Below are positions 16,055 through 23,856 of a stretch of 64,000 nt of DNA, in pieces. The DNA lies in assembly GCF_003665435.1 (NCBI RefSeq), contig NZ_CP023408.1:310001-374000 (forward strand). The letters are read 5' to 3'. The stretch's first letter is position 1. Every line of letters begins with the position of its first letter. Below the pieces are notes generated by a model. The model was not told where the DNA came from, did no database searches, and saw nothing but the letters and a program-made list of their open reading frames with translations. The translations under genes were made by a program, and so were the position numbers. Source of the DNA: Streptomyces fungicidicus. GTDB taxonomy: Bacteria > Actinomycetota > Actinomycetes > Streptomycetales > Streptomycetaceae.

Positions 16055-18751
16055 ATGGTCCGTTACGTGTACGACTTCACCGAGGGCGGCCGCGAGATGG
16101 CCGGCCTGCTCGGCGGCAAGGGCTCGAACCTCGCCGAGATGACCCGGCTCGGGCTTCCCGTCCCGCCGGGTTTCGTGATCACCACCGAGGCCTGCCGGGC
16201 CTTCCTCACCACCGGCGGGGAACCCCCGGGCATGTCGCGGGAGGTCTCCGACCACCTGGCGGCCCTCGAGGAGGCGGCGGGCCGGCGGCTGGGGCAGCGC
16301 GACGATCCGCTGCTGCTCTCCGTCCGCTCCGGGGCGCGCTTCTCCATGCCCGGCATGATGGAGACGATCCTCGACATCGGACTCAACGACGACTCCGTCA
16401 GCGGTCTGGCCAAGGCCTCCGGCAGTGAGCGCTTCGCCCGGGACTCCTACCGCCGTCTCGTCCAGATGTTCGGCGCCACGGTCATGGGTGTCGACGCCGC
16501 CCTGTTCGAGCGGGCCATGACGGACCTCGAGGAAGTGCGCGGGGCCGGCGACGATCTGCGGCTGGACGCCCGCGACCTGGCCGGGCTGGTGGAGACGTAC
16601 AAGACGGTGATCCGCCGGGAGACCGGCGAGGACTTCCCGCAGTCGCCCGCCGAGCAGCTGCGCCGGGCGATCCTGGCGGTGTTCCAGTCCTGGAACGGGG
16701 AGCGGGCACGCCTGTACCGGCGGCGCGAGCACATCCCCGACGACCTGGGCACCGCCGTCAGCGTGCAGCGCATGGTCTTCGGCAACCTCGGCGCCGACTC
16801 CGGCAGCGGCGTCGCCTTCACCCGCGACCCGGCCACCGGACGCCCCGGGCTGTACGGCGACTACCTGCCCGACGCCCAGGGCGAGGACGTCGTCTCCGGC
16901 ATCCGCAACACCGTGCCCCTGAGCGAACTGGAGCGCCTGGACGCCGCGTCCTACACCGGGCTGCGGGCGCACATGGAGACGCTGGAGCGGCACTACCGCG
17001 ACCTGTGCGACATCGAGTTCACCATCGAGCGCGGCACCCTGTGGATGCTCCAGACCCGGGTCGGCAAACGCACCGCGGAGGCGGCCTTCGCCCTCGCCGC
17101 CGCCCTCGCCGACGAGGGACTCATCACCCCGGACGAGGGCCTCGCCCGGGTGAGCGGCGAGGGCCTGGCCCGGCTGATGTTCCCGCGCTTCGACACCTCG
17201 GGCGACGGAGAGCCGCTCGCCCGCGGCCTCCCGGCGTCCCCGGGCGCCGCGGTCGGGGCGGCCGTCTTCCACTCGGCGGACGCGGTACGGCGTGCCGCGG
17301 CCGGCGAGAAGGTGGTCCTGGTCCGCCAGGAGACCAACCCCGACGACCTGCCCGGCATGATCGCCGCACAGGCGGTGCTCACCGGCCGCGGCGGCAAGAC
17401 GAGCCACGCGGCCGTCGTCGCCCGCGGCATGGGCAAGGTCTGTGTGTGCGGCGCCGAGGAACTCACGGTGGACACCGGGGCCCGGCGGTTCACCGCCCCG
17501 GACGGCACGGTCGTGGAGGAGGGCACGGTCGTCTCCGTCGACGGCTCCACCGGGGCCGTGTACGCGGGGGCGGTGCCCCTCGTCGACTCGGAGGTCATGC
17601 GGTTCCTGGAGACCGGGGAGACCGGCGAGGGGGCGGGCGGGCTGGTCGACGCGGTGGCACGTGCCCTGGGCCGGGCCGACACGGTCCGCCGGCTGGAGGT
17701 ACGGGCCAACGCCGACACCCCCGAGGACGCCGCGCGGGCCCGCCGGTTCGGCGCGCGGGGGATCGGTCTGTGCCGTACCGAGCACATGTTCCTCGGTGAG
17801 CGCCGCAAGCTCGTCGAGGAGATGATCCTGGCGGATTCGCGGACCGCGCGCGACCGGGCCCTGGCGGCGTTGCTGCCGCTCCAGCGACAGGACTTCGCCG
17901 GCATCCTCGAGGCGATGGACGGACTGCCGGTCACCATCCGCCTGCTGGACCCGCCGCTGCACGAGTTCCTGCCCGACCGTACCGCTCTCGCGGTGCGGGT
18001 CGCCGCCGCCGAGGCACGCGGCGACCTGCCGGCCGCCCGCGACACGCAGCTGCTGGCCGCGGTGAACCGGATGCACGAGGAGAACCCGATGCTCGGGCTG
18101 CGCGGCGTGCGCCTCGGCCTGGTGGTGCCCGGACTGGTCGCCATGCAGGTGCGGGCCATCGGGGAGGCCGTCGCCGAACGTCTCCGGGCCGGCGGCGACC
18201 CCCGGGCGGAGATCATGGTCCCGCTCGTCGGGGACGCGCGGGAGCTGAGCATCGTGGGCGAGGAGGTGCGGCGGGTGCTCGCCGAGGTCTCCGAGGCGGC
18301 CGGCACGCCCGTCGGCTGCCCGGTCGGCACGATGATCGAGCTGCCCAGGGCGGCGCTGACGGCGGGCCGGATCGCCGCGGAGGCGGAGTTCTTCTCCTTC
18401 GGCACCAACGACCTCACCCAGACCACCTGGGGGTTCTCCCGCGACGACGTCGAGGCGGAGTTCTTCTCCGCCTACCTCGACAAGGGCGTCTTCCCCGCCT
18501 CTCCGTTCGAGACCATCGACCGGGACGGAGTGGGCCGCCTCGTCGGGATCGCGGTCGCCGAGGGCCGCGCCGCCCGGCCGGACCTCAAGATCGGCGTGTG
18601 CGGCGAGCACGGCGGCGACCCGGACTCCGTGCACTTCTTCCACGCCGCCGGCCTGGACTACGTCTCCTGCTCGCCGTTCCGCGTCCCGGTGGCACGGCTG
18701 GAGGCCGGGCGGGCCGCGCTGCGCGACACGGGGGCGAGCGACAGCCGGTGA
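16055..18751 (+). CDS. ppdK: Pyruvate, phosphate dikinase
   Basis: 898 aa, full length. Converts pyruvate + ATP + Pi to PEP + AMP + PPi, or the reverse. N-terminal nucleotide-binding domain (GGKGSNLAEMTRLGLPVPPGF, SVRSGARFSMPGMMETILDIG), the phosphorylatable His in the swivelling domain (GRGGKTSHAAVVARGMGK, near residue 451), and the C-terminal PEP/pyruvate TIM barrel (GIGLCRTEHMF, SFGTNDLTQTTWGFSRDD, GVCGEHGGDP with the conserved Cys near 848). ATG 16055 follows GGAGGAG. In the dormancy setting it may yield ATP from PEP using PPi, or support gluconeogenesis from acetate and pyruvate made by the acs/E1-E2 genes. The palindrome upstream suggests hypoxic control (inferred). Confidence 0.95.
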   Translation: MVRYVYDFTEGGREMAGLLGGKGSNLAEMTRLGLPVPPGFVITTEACRAFLTTGGEPPGMSREVSDHLAALEEAAGRRLGQRDDPLLLSVRSGARFSMPGMMETILDIGLNDDSVSGLAKASGSERFARDSYRRLVQMFGATVMGVDAALFERAMTDLEEVRGAGDDLRLDARDLAGLVETYKTVIRRETGEDFPQSPAEQLRRAILAVFQSWNGERARLYRRREHIPDDLGTAVSVQRMVFGNLGADSGSGVAFTRDPATGRPGLYGDYLPDAQGEDVVSGIRNTVPLSELERLDAASYTGLRAHMETLERHYRDLCDIEFTIERGTLWMLQTRVGKRTAEAAFALAAALADEGLITPDEGLARVSGEGLARLMFPRFDTSGDGEPLARGLPASPGAAVGAAVFHSADAVRRAAAGEKVVLVRQETNPDDLPGMIAAQAVLTGRGGKTSHAAVVARGMGKVCVCGAEELTVDTGARRFTAPDGTVVEEGTVVSVDGSTGAVYAGAVPLVDSEVMRFLETGETGEGAGGLVDAVARALGRADTVRRLEVRANADTPEDAARARRFGARGIGLCRTEHMFLGERRKLVEEMILADSRTARDRALAALLPLQRQDFAGILEAMDGLPVTIRLLDPPLHEFLPDRTALAVRVAAAEARGDLPAARDTQLLAAVNRMHEENPMLGLRGVRLGLVVPGLVAMQVRAIGEAVAERLRAGGDPRAEIMVPLVGDARELSIVGEEVRRVLAEVSEAAGTPVGCPVGTMIELPRAALTAGRIAAEAEFFSFGTNDLTQTTWGFSRDDVEAEFFSAYLDKGVFPASPFETIDRDGVGRLVGIAVAEGRAARPDLKIGVCGEHGGDPDSVHFFHAAGLDYVSCSPFRVPVARLEAGRAALRDTGASDSR

Positions 18752-19213
18752 CCCGACCTGACCGGAGGGGCCGGCGGGGTCCCGCCCGGCGGAGGCGGAT
18801 CACCTCCCGGACGGATCGCCCGCCTCCCGCACCGGGACGCGCCACACGAGCGCGGCACCGCCGCCGGCACGGTCGCCCGCGGGGATACCACACCGTCTTC
18901 GGGTGCACAGCCTGCTCGGGGCGGTGCTGTCGGTCGGCCGAGAACTGGACTCGCCGCGTCCGGCCTGAGCTGCGGCAGCCGCCCCCGGGCCCGCCGGGCG
19001 TCCTCGGAGCCGGTCAACGTGATCCTCCTGCCGTCCGGCTCGGAGCCGGCCACCGTTCGCCTCGCCGCCGCAGGCGCCCCAGCCGGTCGCGAGCGGTGCA
19101 CCGAGGGGTCAGGCGCGACCCGATAACGACAGTTGGGGACAAACGCAGGCGTGCCGCGCCGGGGTGCGCTGGGATGGCCGGAAACCACTGGCAGCGGCGC
19201 GGCTGGGACGGAC
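18752..19213. other. Intergenic region after ppdK with a possible kinase relic
   Basis: 462 bp without an intact gene. On the minus strand it carries fragments resembling the C-terminus of a histidine-kinase ATPase domain (separate entry). No terminator hairpin of note was seen directly after ppdK. Confidence 0.5.
18800..18877 (-). pseudogene. Possible remnant of a histidine-kinase HATPase C-terminus
   Basis: Minus-strand codons ending at TGA 18800-18802 read GDRAGGGAALVWRVPVREAG, the typical last beta-strand of HATPase_c domains (GGG-x-L-x-WRVP) as found in DevS-like kinases. Upstream, in another frame near 18960-19060, RRITLTGSEDARRARGRLPQ faintly resembles a V-x-L-T-V-x-DDG...GLP segment. 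No start codon or DHp helix remains. A decayed DevS/OsdK-like kinase is the suggestion; chance similarity is possible. Confidence 0.25.
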
Positions 19214-21166
19214 ATGAAGAACGAGACCGGTACACAGGACACGTGCCCCATCGCGGCTCCCGGACCGGGCACGCGTACGATACCCGCGCGGGCGGGCAGG
19301 CCCGGAGCCGCCGAGGAGCGGTTCCGGGGACTGCTGGAGGCGGCGCCGGACGCCATCGTCATCGTCGACGACACCGGAACCATCCGGCTCGTCAACGCCC
19401 AGACCGAGGCCCTCTTCGGCTACCGGCGCGAGGAACTCCTCGGCCAGGCCGTCGAACTGCTCGTCCCGCGGAGACTGCGCGGACACCACACCCTGCACCG
19501 CAACGCCTACGCCGCGAACCGGCAGGTACGCCCCATGGGGGCGGGGCTGGACCTGCACGGGCTGCGCCGGGACGGGAGCGAGTTCCCGGTGGAGATCAGC
19601 CTCAGCCCGCTGGAGACCGCCGACGGGCTGCTGGTCTCCGCGGCGGTCCGAGACGTCAGCGACCGCAAGGCGGCGGAGGAACGCATCAGCGAGCTGGCCG
19701 CGCTGGTGGAGTCCTCCCAGGACGCCATCCTCGCCAAGACGCTCGACGGGCACATCACCTACTGGAACGCCGCCGCCCAGCGGCTGTACGGCTACACGGC
19801 CGCCGAGGTCGTGGGCCGGCACATCTCCCTCCTCGCCCCGGACGACCGCCACGACGAGATCGCCATGCTTTTGGAGCGGCTCCGGCTCGGCGAGAAGGTG
19901 GAGCACTTCGAGACGCTGCGCGTCACACGGACCGGCGGGCTGCTGGACGTCGACGTCACCGTGTGGCCGAGGCGGGCCCCGGACGGCACGGTCATCGGGG
20001 CGTGCGCCATCGTCCGCGACATCAGCGACCGCAAGCGGGCCGAGGCCGAACTCACGGCCCTGTACGAGCAGCAGCGCCACGTCGCCCTCACCCTGCAGCG
20101 CAGCCTGATGGGCACCCCGCCCGCCGTGCCCGGCCTGGTCACCGCCAGCCGGTACCGGCCCGCCACCCAGGGAGCGGGTGTGGGGGGTGACTGGTTCGAC
20201 CTGATACCCCTCGGCGCGGGCCGGGTCGGGGTGCTGATCGGTGACGTGATGGGCCGCGGCCTGGAGGCGGCCGCCGTGATGGGCCAACTGCGCTCCGCGG
20301 CACACGCGCTGGCCAAGACGGGCATGCAGCCCCGGCGGCTGATGCAGGCCCTGGACACCTGCGTGGCCGATCTGGACGTGCCGGATCAGCTGGTCACGTG
20401 CTGCTACCTCGTCGTGGCCGCCGACGAGGCGGAGGTGACCCTGTGCTCCGCCGGCCACCTCCCGGTCCTGGTCGCCGTACCCGGCGAAGGGGCACGGCAG
20501 CTCTCCGCCCCGGTGAACGCGCCGCTCGGCGTGGGCGACGTGCTGTACGAGCAGTCGTCGGCGGCGGTGCCGCCGGGCGCCACCCTGGTGCTCTACACCG
20601 ACGGCCTGATCGAGACCCCCGGCTGCGACATCGAGGACAGTCTCACCGCGCTCACGGCCACCTGCGGCGCCCTGTTCACCGCCGAACCGCCCGGCCTGGA
20701 CATCGCGGCGGACCGCATCCTGACCGCCCTGCGGCCGGACGCCGAGGGCCACGACGACGACGTGACCCTGCTGCTGGCGCGGCTGCCCGCCGCACCACTG
20801 GCGTCCGTCACGGCCACGCTGCCCACCCGGCCCGAGTCCGTGCCCGAGGGCCGCACCTTCCTCAGCAAGGCCCTGGCCGCCTGGGACTGCCACGCGCAGG
20901 CCGACGACGCACGGCTCCTCCTGTCGGAACTCCTCACCAACGCCGTGCAGCACGCCCAGGGCCCCGTCACCGTGCACGTGAGCCGCACCGCCGCGGAACT
21001 CACCGTCGAGGTGGGCGACGGCAGCTCCCACACCCCGGAACCGCGGCGTGCCGACGAGGACGAGGAGTCCGGACGGGGACTCAACCTCGTCCGGGTGCTG
21101 GCCGACAGCTGGGGCGTGCGCCCCACCGACGACGGGAAGACGACCTGGTTCACGCTGCGGCTGTGA
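19214..21166 (+). CDS. PAS-PAS-SpoIIE phosphatase with C-terminal HATPase (RsbU/RsbW-like)
   Basis: 650-aa soluble signalling protein. Two PAS domains (FRGLLEAAPDAIVIVDDTG, about residues 35-145; ALVESSQDAILAKTLDGHIT, about 150-275), a PP2C/SpoIIE phosphatase domain (QRSLMGTPPAVPGL, VGGDWFDLIPL, IGDVMGRGLEAAAVM, LYTDGLIE, GHDDDVTLLLAR; about 290-515), then an anti-sigma-like HATPase (LLLSELLTNAVQHAQGPV, GRGLNLVRVLADSWGV; about 520-650). Such proteins control anti-sigma-factor antagonists and stress sigma factors. A SigB/F-type sigma is encoded at 29993-31339, so a partner-switching link is possible. ATG 19214 (after GGGACGG) is preferred over the open frame to TTG 19133. The PAS ligand is unknown. 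Confidence 0.9.
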   Translation: MKNETGTQDTCPIAAPGPGTRTIPARAGRPGAAEERFRGLLEAAPDAIVIVDDTGTIRLVNAQTEALFGYRREELLGQAVELLVPRRLRGHHTLHRNAYAANRQVRPMGAGLDLHGLRRDGSEFPVEISLSPLETADGLLVSAAVRDVSDRKAAEERISELAALVESSQDAILAKTLDGHITYWNAAAQRLYGYTAAEVVGRHISLLAPDDRHDEIAMLLERLRLGEKVEHFETLRVTRTGGLLDVDVTVWPRRAPDGTVIGACAIVRDISDRKRAEAELTALYEQQRHVALTLQRSLMGTPPAVPGLVTASRYRPATQGAGVGGDWFDLIPLGAGRVGVLIGDVMGRGLEAAAVMGQLRSAAHALAKTGMQPRRLMQALDTCVADLDVPDQLVTCCYLVVAADEAEVTLCSAGHLPVLVAVPGEGARQLSAPVNAPLGVGDVLYEQSSAAVPPGATLVLYTDGLIETPGCDIEDSLTALTATCGALFTAEPPGLDIAADRILTALRPDAEGHDDDVTLLLARLPAAPLASVTATLPTRPESVPEGRTFLSKALAAWDCHAQADDARLLLSELLTNAVQHAQGPVTVHVSRTAAELTVEVGDGSSHTPEPRRADEDEESGRGLNLVRVLADSWGVRPTDDGKTTWFTLRL

Positions 21167-21197
21167 CCCGGTGAGGTGCCGTGAGCGCCGGGCCGGC

Positions 21198-22025
21198 TCA
21201 CCGCCGGTCCAGGTGGTCGCGCACCTCCACGACGTCCTCCATGGACGCGACCTCGGCGAGCAGCCCGGTCGCGGCGTCCCCGGCCAGCGGGCCGCTCAGT
21301 CCGACGACGCCTCCGTGCACCTCCACCCGCACGGCGTGGGCCGCGCCGGCGCCTGCGACCACCGTCAGCAGGTGGCGCACCTCCCGTTCGATGCCCGCGT
21401 CGTCGCGGATCAGCGCGCGCAGCAGAGCGCTACGCCGCACCGTCCCCACCAGGCGCCCGTCGTGGTCCGTGACGGGCGCCCGCTTCAGCCGCGACAGCGC
21501 CACGAGCCAGGCCGCTTCCGCGACGGTCATACCGGGCAGGACGGTGATCGCCGGGCTCGTCATGAGGGCCTCCGCCGTGCCGCCGCGCGCCTTCTCCAGC
21601 AGCTTGCGCTCCCTGACCCGGGTCAGCGCGCCGCCCGGACGGGGCCGCGTGGCCTCGACGGCCGCCTTGGCCAGGAGGTCGGACTCCGAGACCACGCCGA
21701 CGACATGGTCGTCGTCGTCCACCACGGCCAGGGACCCGGAGTCCTCGCGCGCCAGCGCCCGCGCGACCTCCTGGAACGGGAGGTCCCAGGGGACGGAGGG
21801 CGCCGGAACCCGCATGACGTCCCGGACGAGCAGGGCCGGGGCCGCCGCGTCGGCGGCAGGGGACGCCGTCGCCCGGCCCGCGGCTCCAGTGGGGCCGCGG
21901 GGCGCGCCCCGCCGGGACGAGACGGCCGACATCGCGCTGAGGTGACGCAGCAGCGTCTGCTCGTGGGACGTCCCGGCCGCCTCCGGTGTCCGGGCCGGGG
22001 CGGCGTGTCCTCGCTTCTCCTTCAC
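21198..22025 (-). CDS. CBS-pair protein with C-terminal BON domain
   Basis: 275 aa, soluble. After a low-complexity N-terminus come two CBS motifs (VRDVMRVPAPSVPWDLPFQE...GVVSESDLLAKA; ALMTSPAITVLPGMTVAEAA...GTVRRSALLRAL), then a BON domain (VEVHGGVVGLSGPLAGDAAT). CBS pairs bind adenosine nucleotides, and BON domains associate with phospholipid or act as adaptors. GTG 22025 is chosen for GGGAGG six bases upstream and because it overlaps the preceding stop as GTGA. An internal ATG near 21931 is the main alternative. CBS-BON proteins recur in dormancy regulons; a second one is at 41934. Confidence 0.88.
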   Translation of the reverse strand: MKEKRGHAAPARTPEAAGTSHEQTLLRHLSAMSAVSSRRGAPRGPTGAAGRATASPAADAAAPALLVRDVMRVPAPSVPWDLPFQEVARALAREDSGSLAVVDDDDHVVGVVSESDLLAKAAVEATRPRPGGALTRVRERKLLEKARGGTAEALMTSPAITVLPGMTVAEAAWLVALSRLKRAPVTDHDGRLVGTVRRSALLRALIRDDAGIEREVRHLLTVVAGAGAAHAVRVEVHGGVVGLSGPLAGDAATGLLAEVASMEDVVEVRDHLDRR

Positions 22026-22429
22026 GGCAGCCTCCCGCGCTCCTGGGCGACCCCCCTCCCCATCTTCCACCCGCGCGGAGCCCACCGGGGCCGTCCGGCC
22101 CAGGCGGCCCCCGCCCAGCCGTGGAACGTGGACTCCATCGGGCCGACGGCCACCGAGCCCAGGAAACCCTCGGTGGGCGATCCGCCGTCCATCCAGGCGC
22201 TGCCGCCCCGCGTGGCGTAACCGAGGCCGACGGCCTTGTCGAGGAACGCCCAGAGGAAGACGAACCCGGTCAGCAGACGCAGCCCCGCGAAGACGTACGT
22301 GTGCGCAGCGGTGCGTCCGAAGGTCTTCCGATCTCGTTGCGCTTTCAATCTCCCGCGTCCGGGGGCTCCCCCGCAGGGGCCGACGGGCCCGGACCGTGGT
22401 CCGAACGTCCCCTGGCACCGGGACCTCAC
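22022..22429 (-). pseudogene. Truncated DoxX-like membrane protein
   Basis: 135-aa frame in which AAHTYVFAGLRLLTGFVFLW, AFLDKAVGLGYATRGGSAWM and GFLGSVAVGPMESTFHGWAG match the N-terminal half of DoxX-like proteins of Streptomyces (about 180-190 aa). After AGAAWA the similarity stops, and the frame ends in an unrelated basic tail (RPRWAPRGWKMGRG), so three of the four expected membrane helices are missing. It is probably a relic kept as the 5' part of the mRNA for the CBS-BON gene, whose GTG overlaps its stop. True start uncertain (ATG 22429 has no clear ribosome site). Confidence 0.6.
22377..22403. promoter_or_regulatory. Candidate OsdR/DosR-type palindromes before USP
   Basis: GGGCCGACGGGCCC (22377-22390) is followed at once by CGGACC-GT-GGTCCG (22390-22403), a second inverted repeat with 6-bp arms. 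They lie 74-100 bp before the USP start at 22477, inside or beside the 5' end of the divergent DoxX relic. Confidence 0.5.
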
Positions 22430-22476
22430 GGGGGCGAGGCTGGAGGGGAACGGGAAACGCTGCGGACGAGGGAGAC

Positions 22477-23367
22477 ATGGTGGGCGGTTCGGTGATCGTC
22501 GGGGTGGACGGGTCGGAGTCGAGCCTCGCCGCGGTGGAGACGGCCGCGCGGGAGGCCGGGCTGCGGAAGGCCGCGCTGAAGGTGGTGCACGCCTTCCTCT
22601 GGCCCGCCATGCACGTTCCGCTGGGCCCCTCGCCCCTGGGACCGGCCGACGGCGGGATGCGGAACATGGTCGAGCGCCTGGTGGCGGAGGCCGTGGAACG
22701 GGCCATGGCGGTGGCGCCGGAGGTGGAGGTGTCGCACGCGGTGGTGACGGGGGAGCCGTTGACGGTGCTGGAGGCGCAGTCGCGCGCGGCCGAACTGGTC
22801 GTCGTCGGGTCCCGCGGCATGGGCGGCTTCGTCGGGCTGATGGTGGGCTCGACGGCGGTGCACCTCGCGGCGCACGGACGCTGCCCCGTGCTGGTCGTCC
22901 GGGAGGAAGCCGGGCCCGACGGTCCCGTCGTGGTGGGAGCCGACGGCTCCGCCGCCGGGGACAGGGCGGTCGAGTTCGCCTTCGAGGAGGCAGAGCTGCG
23001 CGGCACCGGCCTGGTCGCGCTGCACGCCTGGACCACGTGGAACGCGCCGCTGCCCGCCCCGCAGGAGTCGTCCGAGCCGTACGCCAACCCGCCGGGCGTG
23101 CTTGGCCGGGAGGAGGAACGCCTGCTGGCCGAGGCGCTCGCCGGGCACCGCGAGCGGCACCCGGACGTGGCCGTGGAACACAAGGTGGTGCACGGCCGCA
23201 CCCGCGAGGCGCTGATCGAGGAGAGCCGGACCGCAGGGCTGGTGGTGGTCGGGGCCCGCGGACGGGGCGGCTTCGCCGGCCTGCTGCTGGGCTCGGTCAG
23301 CCAGGCGCTGCTGCATCACGCCCACTGTCCGGTCGCCGTGGTGCGCGGAGCGGACGCGAGTCGCTGA
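22477..23367 (+). CDS. Two-domain universal stress protein
   Basis: 296 aa with both USP domains canonical: VIVGVDGSESSLAAVETAA with loop GSRGMGGFVGLMVGSTAVHL, and VVVGADGSAAGDRAVEFAFE with loop GARGRGGFAGLLLGSVSQAL. It resembles the 6634-7515 USP closely, including the PVLVVREEAG hinge, which suggests duplication within the island. ATG 22477 follows GAGGGAG. A strong hairpin follows the stop. Confidence 0.93.
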   Translation: MVGGSVIVGVDGSESSLAAVETAAREAGLRKAALKVVHAFLWPAMHVPLGPSPLGPADGGMRNMVERLVAEAVERAMAVAPEVEVSHAVVTGEPLTVLEAQSRAAELVVVGSRGMGGFVGLMVGSTAVHLAAHGRCPVLVVREEAGPDGPVVVGADGSAAGDRAVEFAFEEAELRGTGLVALHAWTTWNAPLPAPQESSEPYANPPGVLGREEERLLAEALAGHRERHPDVAVEHKVVHGRTREALIEESRTAGLVVVGARGRGGFAGLLLGSVSQALLHHAHCPVAVVRGADASR

Positions 23368-23376
23368 GGGCGGTTC

Positions 23377-23411
23377 CCGGCCCGGGCCCCCGGAGGGCGT
23401 GCCCGGGCCGG
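23377..23411. terminator. Strong hairpin after USP gene
   Basis: Arms CCGGCCCGGGC (23377-23387) and GCCCGGGCCGG (23401-23411), an 11-bp perfect GC stem with a 13-base loop, start 10 bases after the USP stop and lie between convergent genes. Confidence 0.65.
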
Positions 23412-23501
23412 CGCGTACGCCTGCGAGCGCGTCGCCATGGCGCCGCACGATCACCCGGTGCACCGCTTCACGGCGTGCGGCATCGCCGGCCCGTCGGTGG
23501 G

Positions 23502-23846
23502 TCACAGCAGCAGGCGTGACACGAAGACGGTCGCCGCGAACCCGGCCAGGGTCCAGGCGAGCAGCCGCGCCTTCAGCGTGGCGTACCGGTCCTCGTACTC
23601 CTCCCGCAGCTCCCGCGCCCGGCGCGCGGTGCGTTCCAGATGCCGCCGGGACAGGACCAGCTGCCGCTCCGCGAAGCAGGCGACGACGGCCTCGCGCTGG
23701 GCCCCGGTCAGCCAGTCCAGCCGGTCCGCCGTCTCCTCGGCGTCGGCCCGCGCCCGCGCCACCTCCGACTGCCACAGCAGGTACCCCTCCAGCCTGCGCA
23801 TGCCGACGTCGACGGAGTCGCCGTCACCCTCTTCCGGGACGGCCAT
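23502..23846 (-). CDS. Small coiled, C-terminally membrane-anchored protein next to ctaD
   Basis: 114 aa: a long charged helical stretch (SEVARARADAEETADRLDWL, RRARELREEYEDRYATLKAR), then one C-terminal hydrophobic segment, LLAWTLAGFAATVFVSRLLL. Not a family I can name. It starts 10 bases after the ctaD stop on the same strand, so it is probably cotranscribed and may be an accessory or stabilising subunit of that oxidase (inference from position only). Confidence 0.7.
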   Translation of the reverse strand: MAVPEEGDGDSVDVGMRRLEGYLLWQSEVARARADAEETADRLDWLTGAQREAVVACFAERQLVLSRRHLERTARRARELREEYEDRYATLKARLLAWTLAGFAATVFVSRLLL

Positions 23847-23856
23847 GGCGGGGCCG

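Noticed and set aside
11611..16428. 1605-codon plus-strand frame over the GH65 and P1B-5 ATPase genes
   Set aside because: Runs out of frame through GH65 and antisense through the ATPase; low-complexity product.
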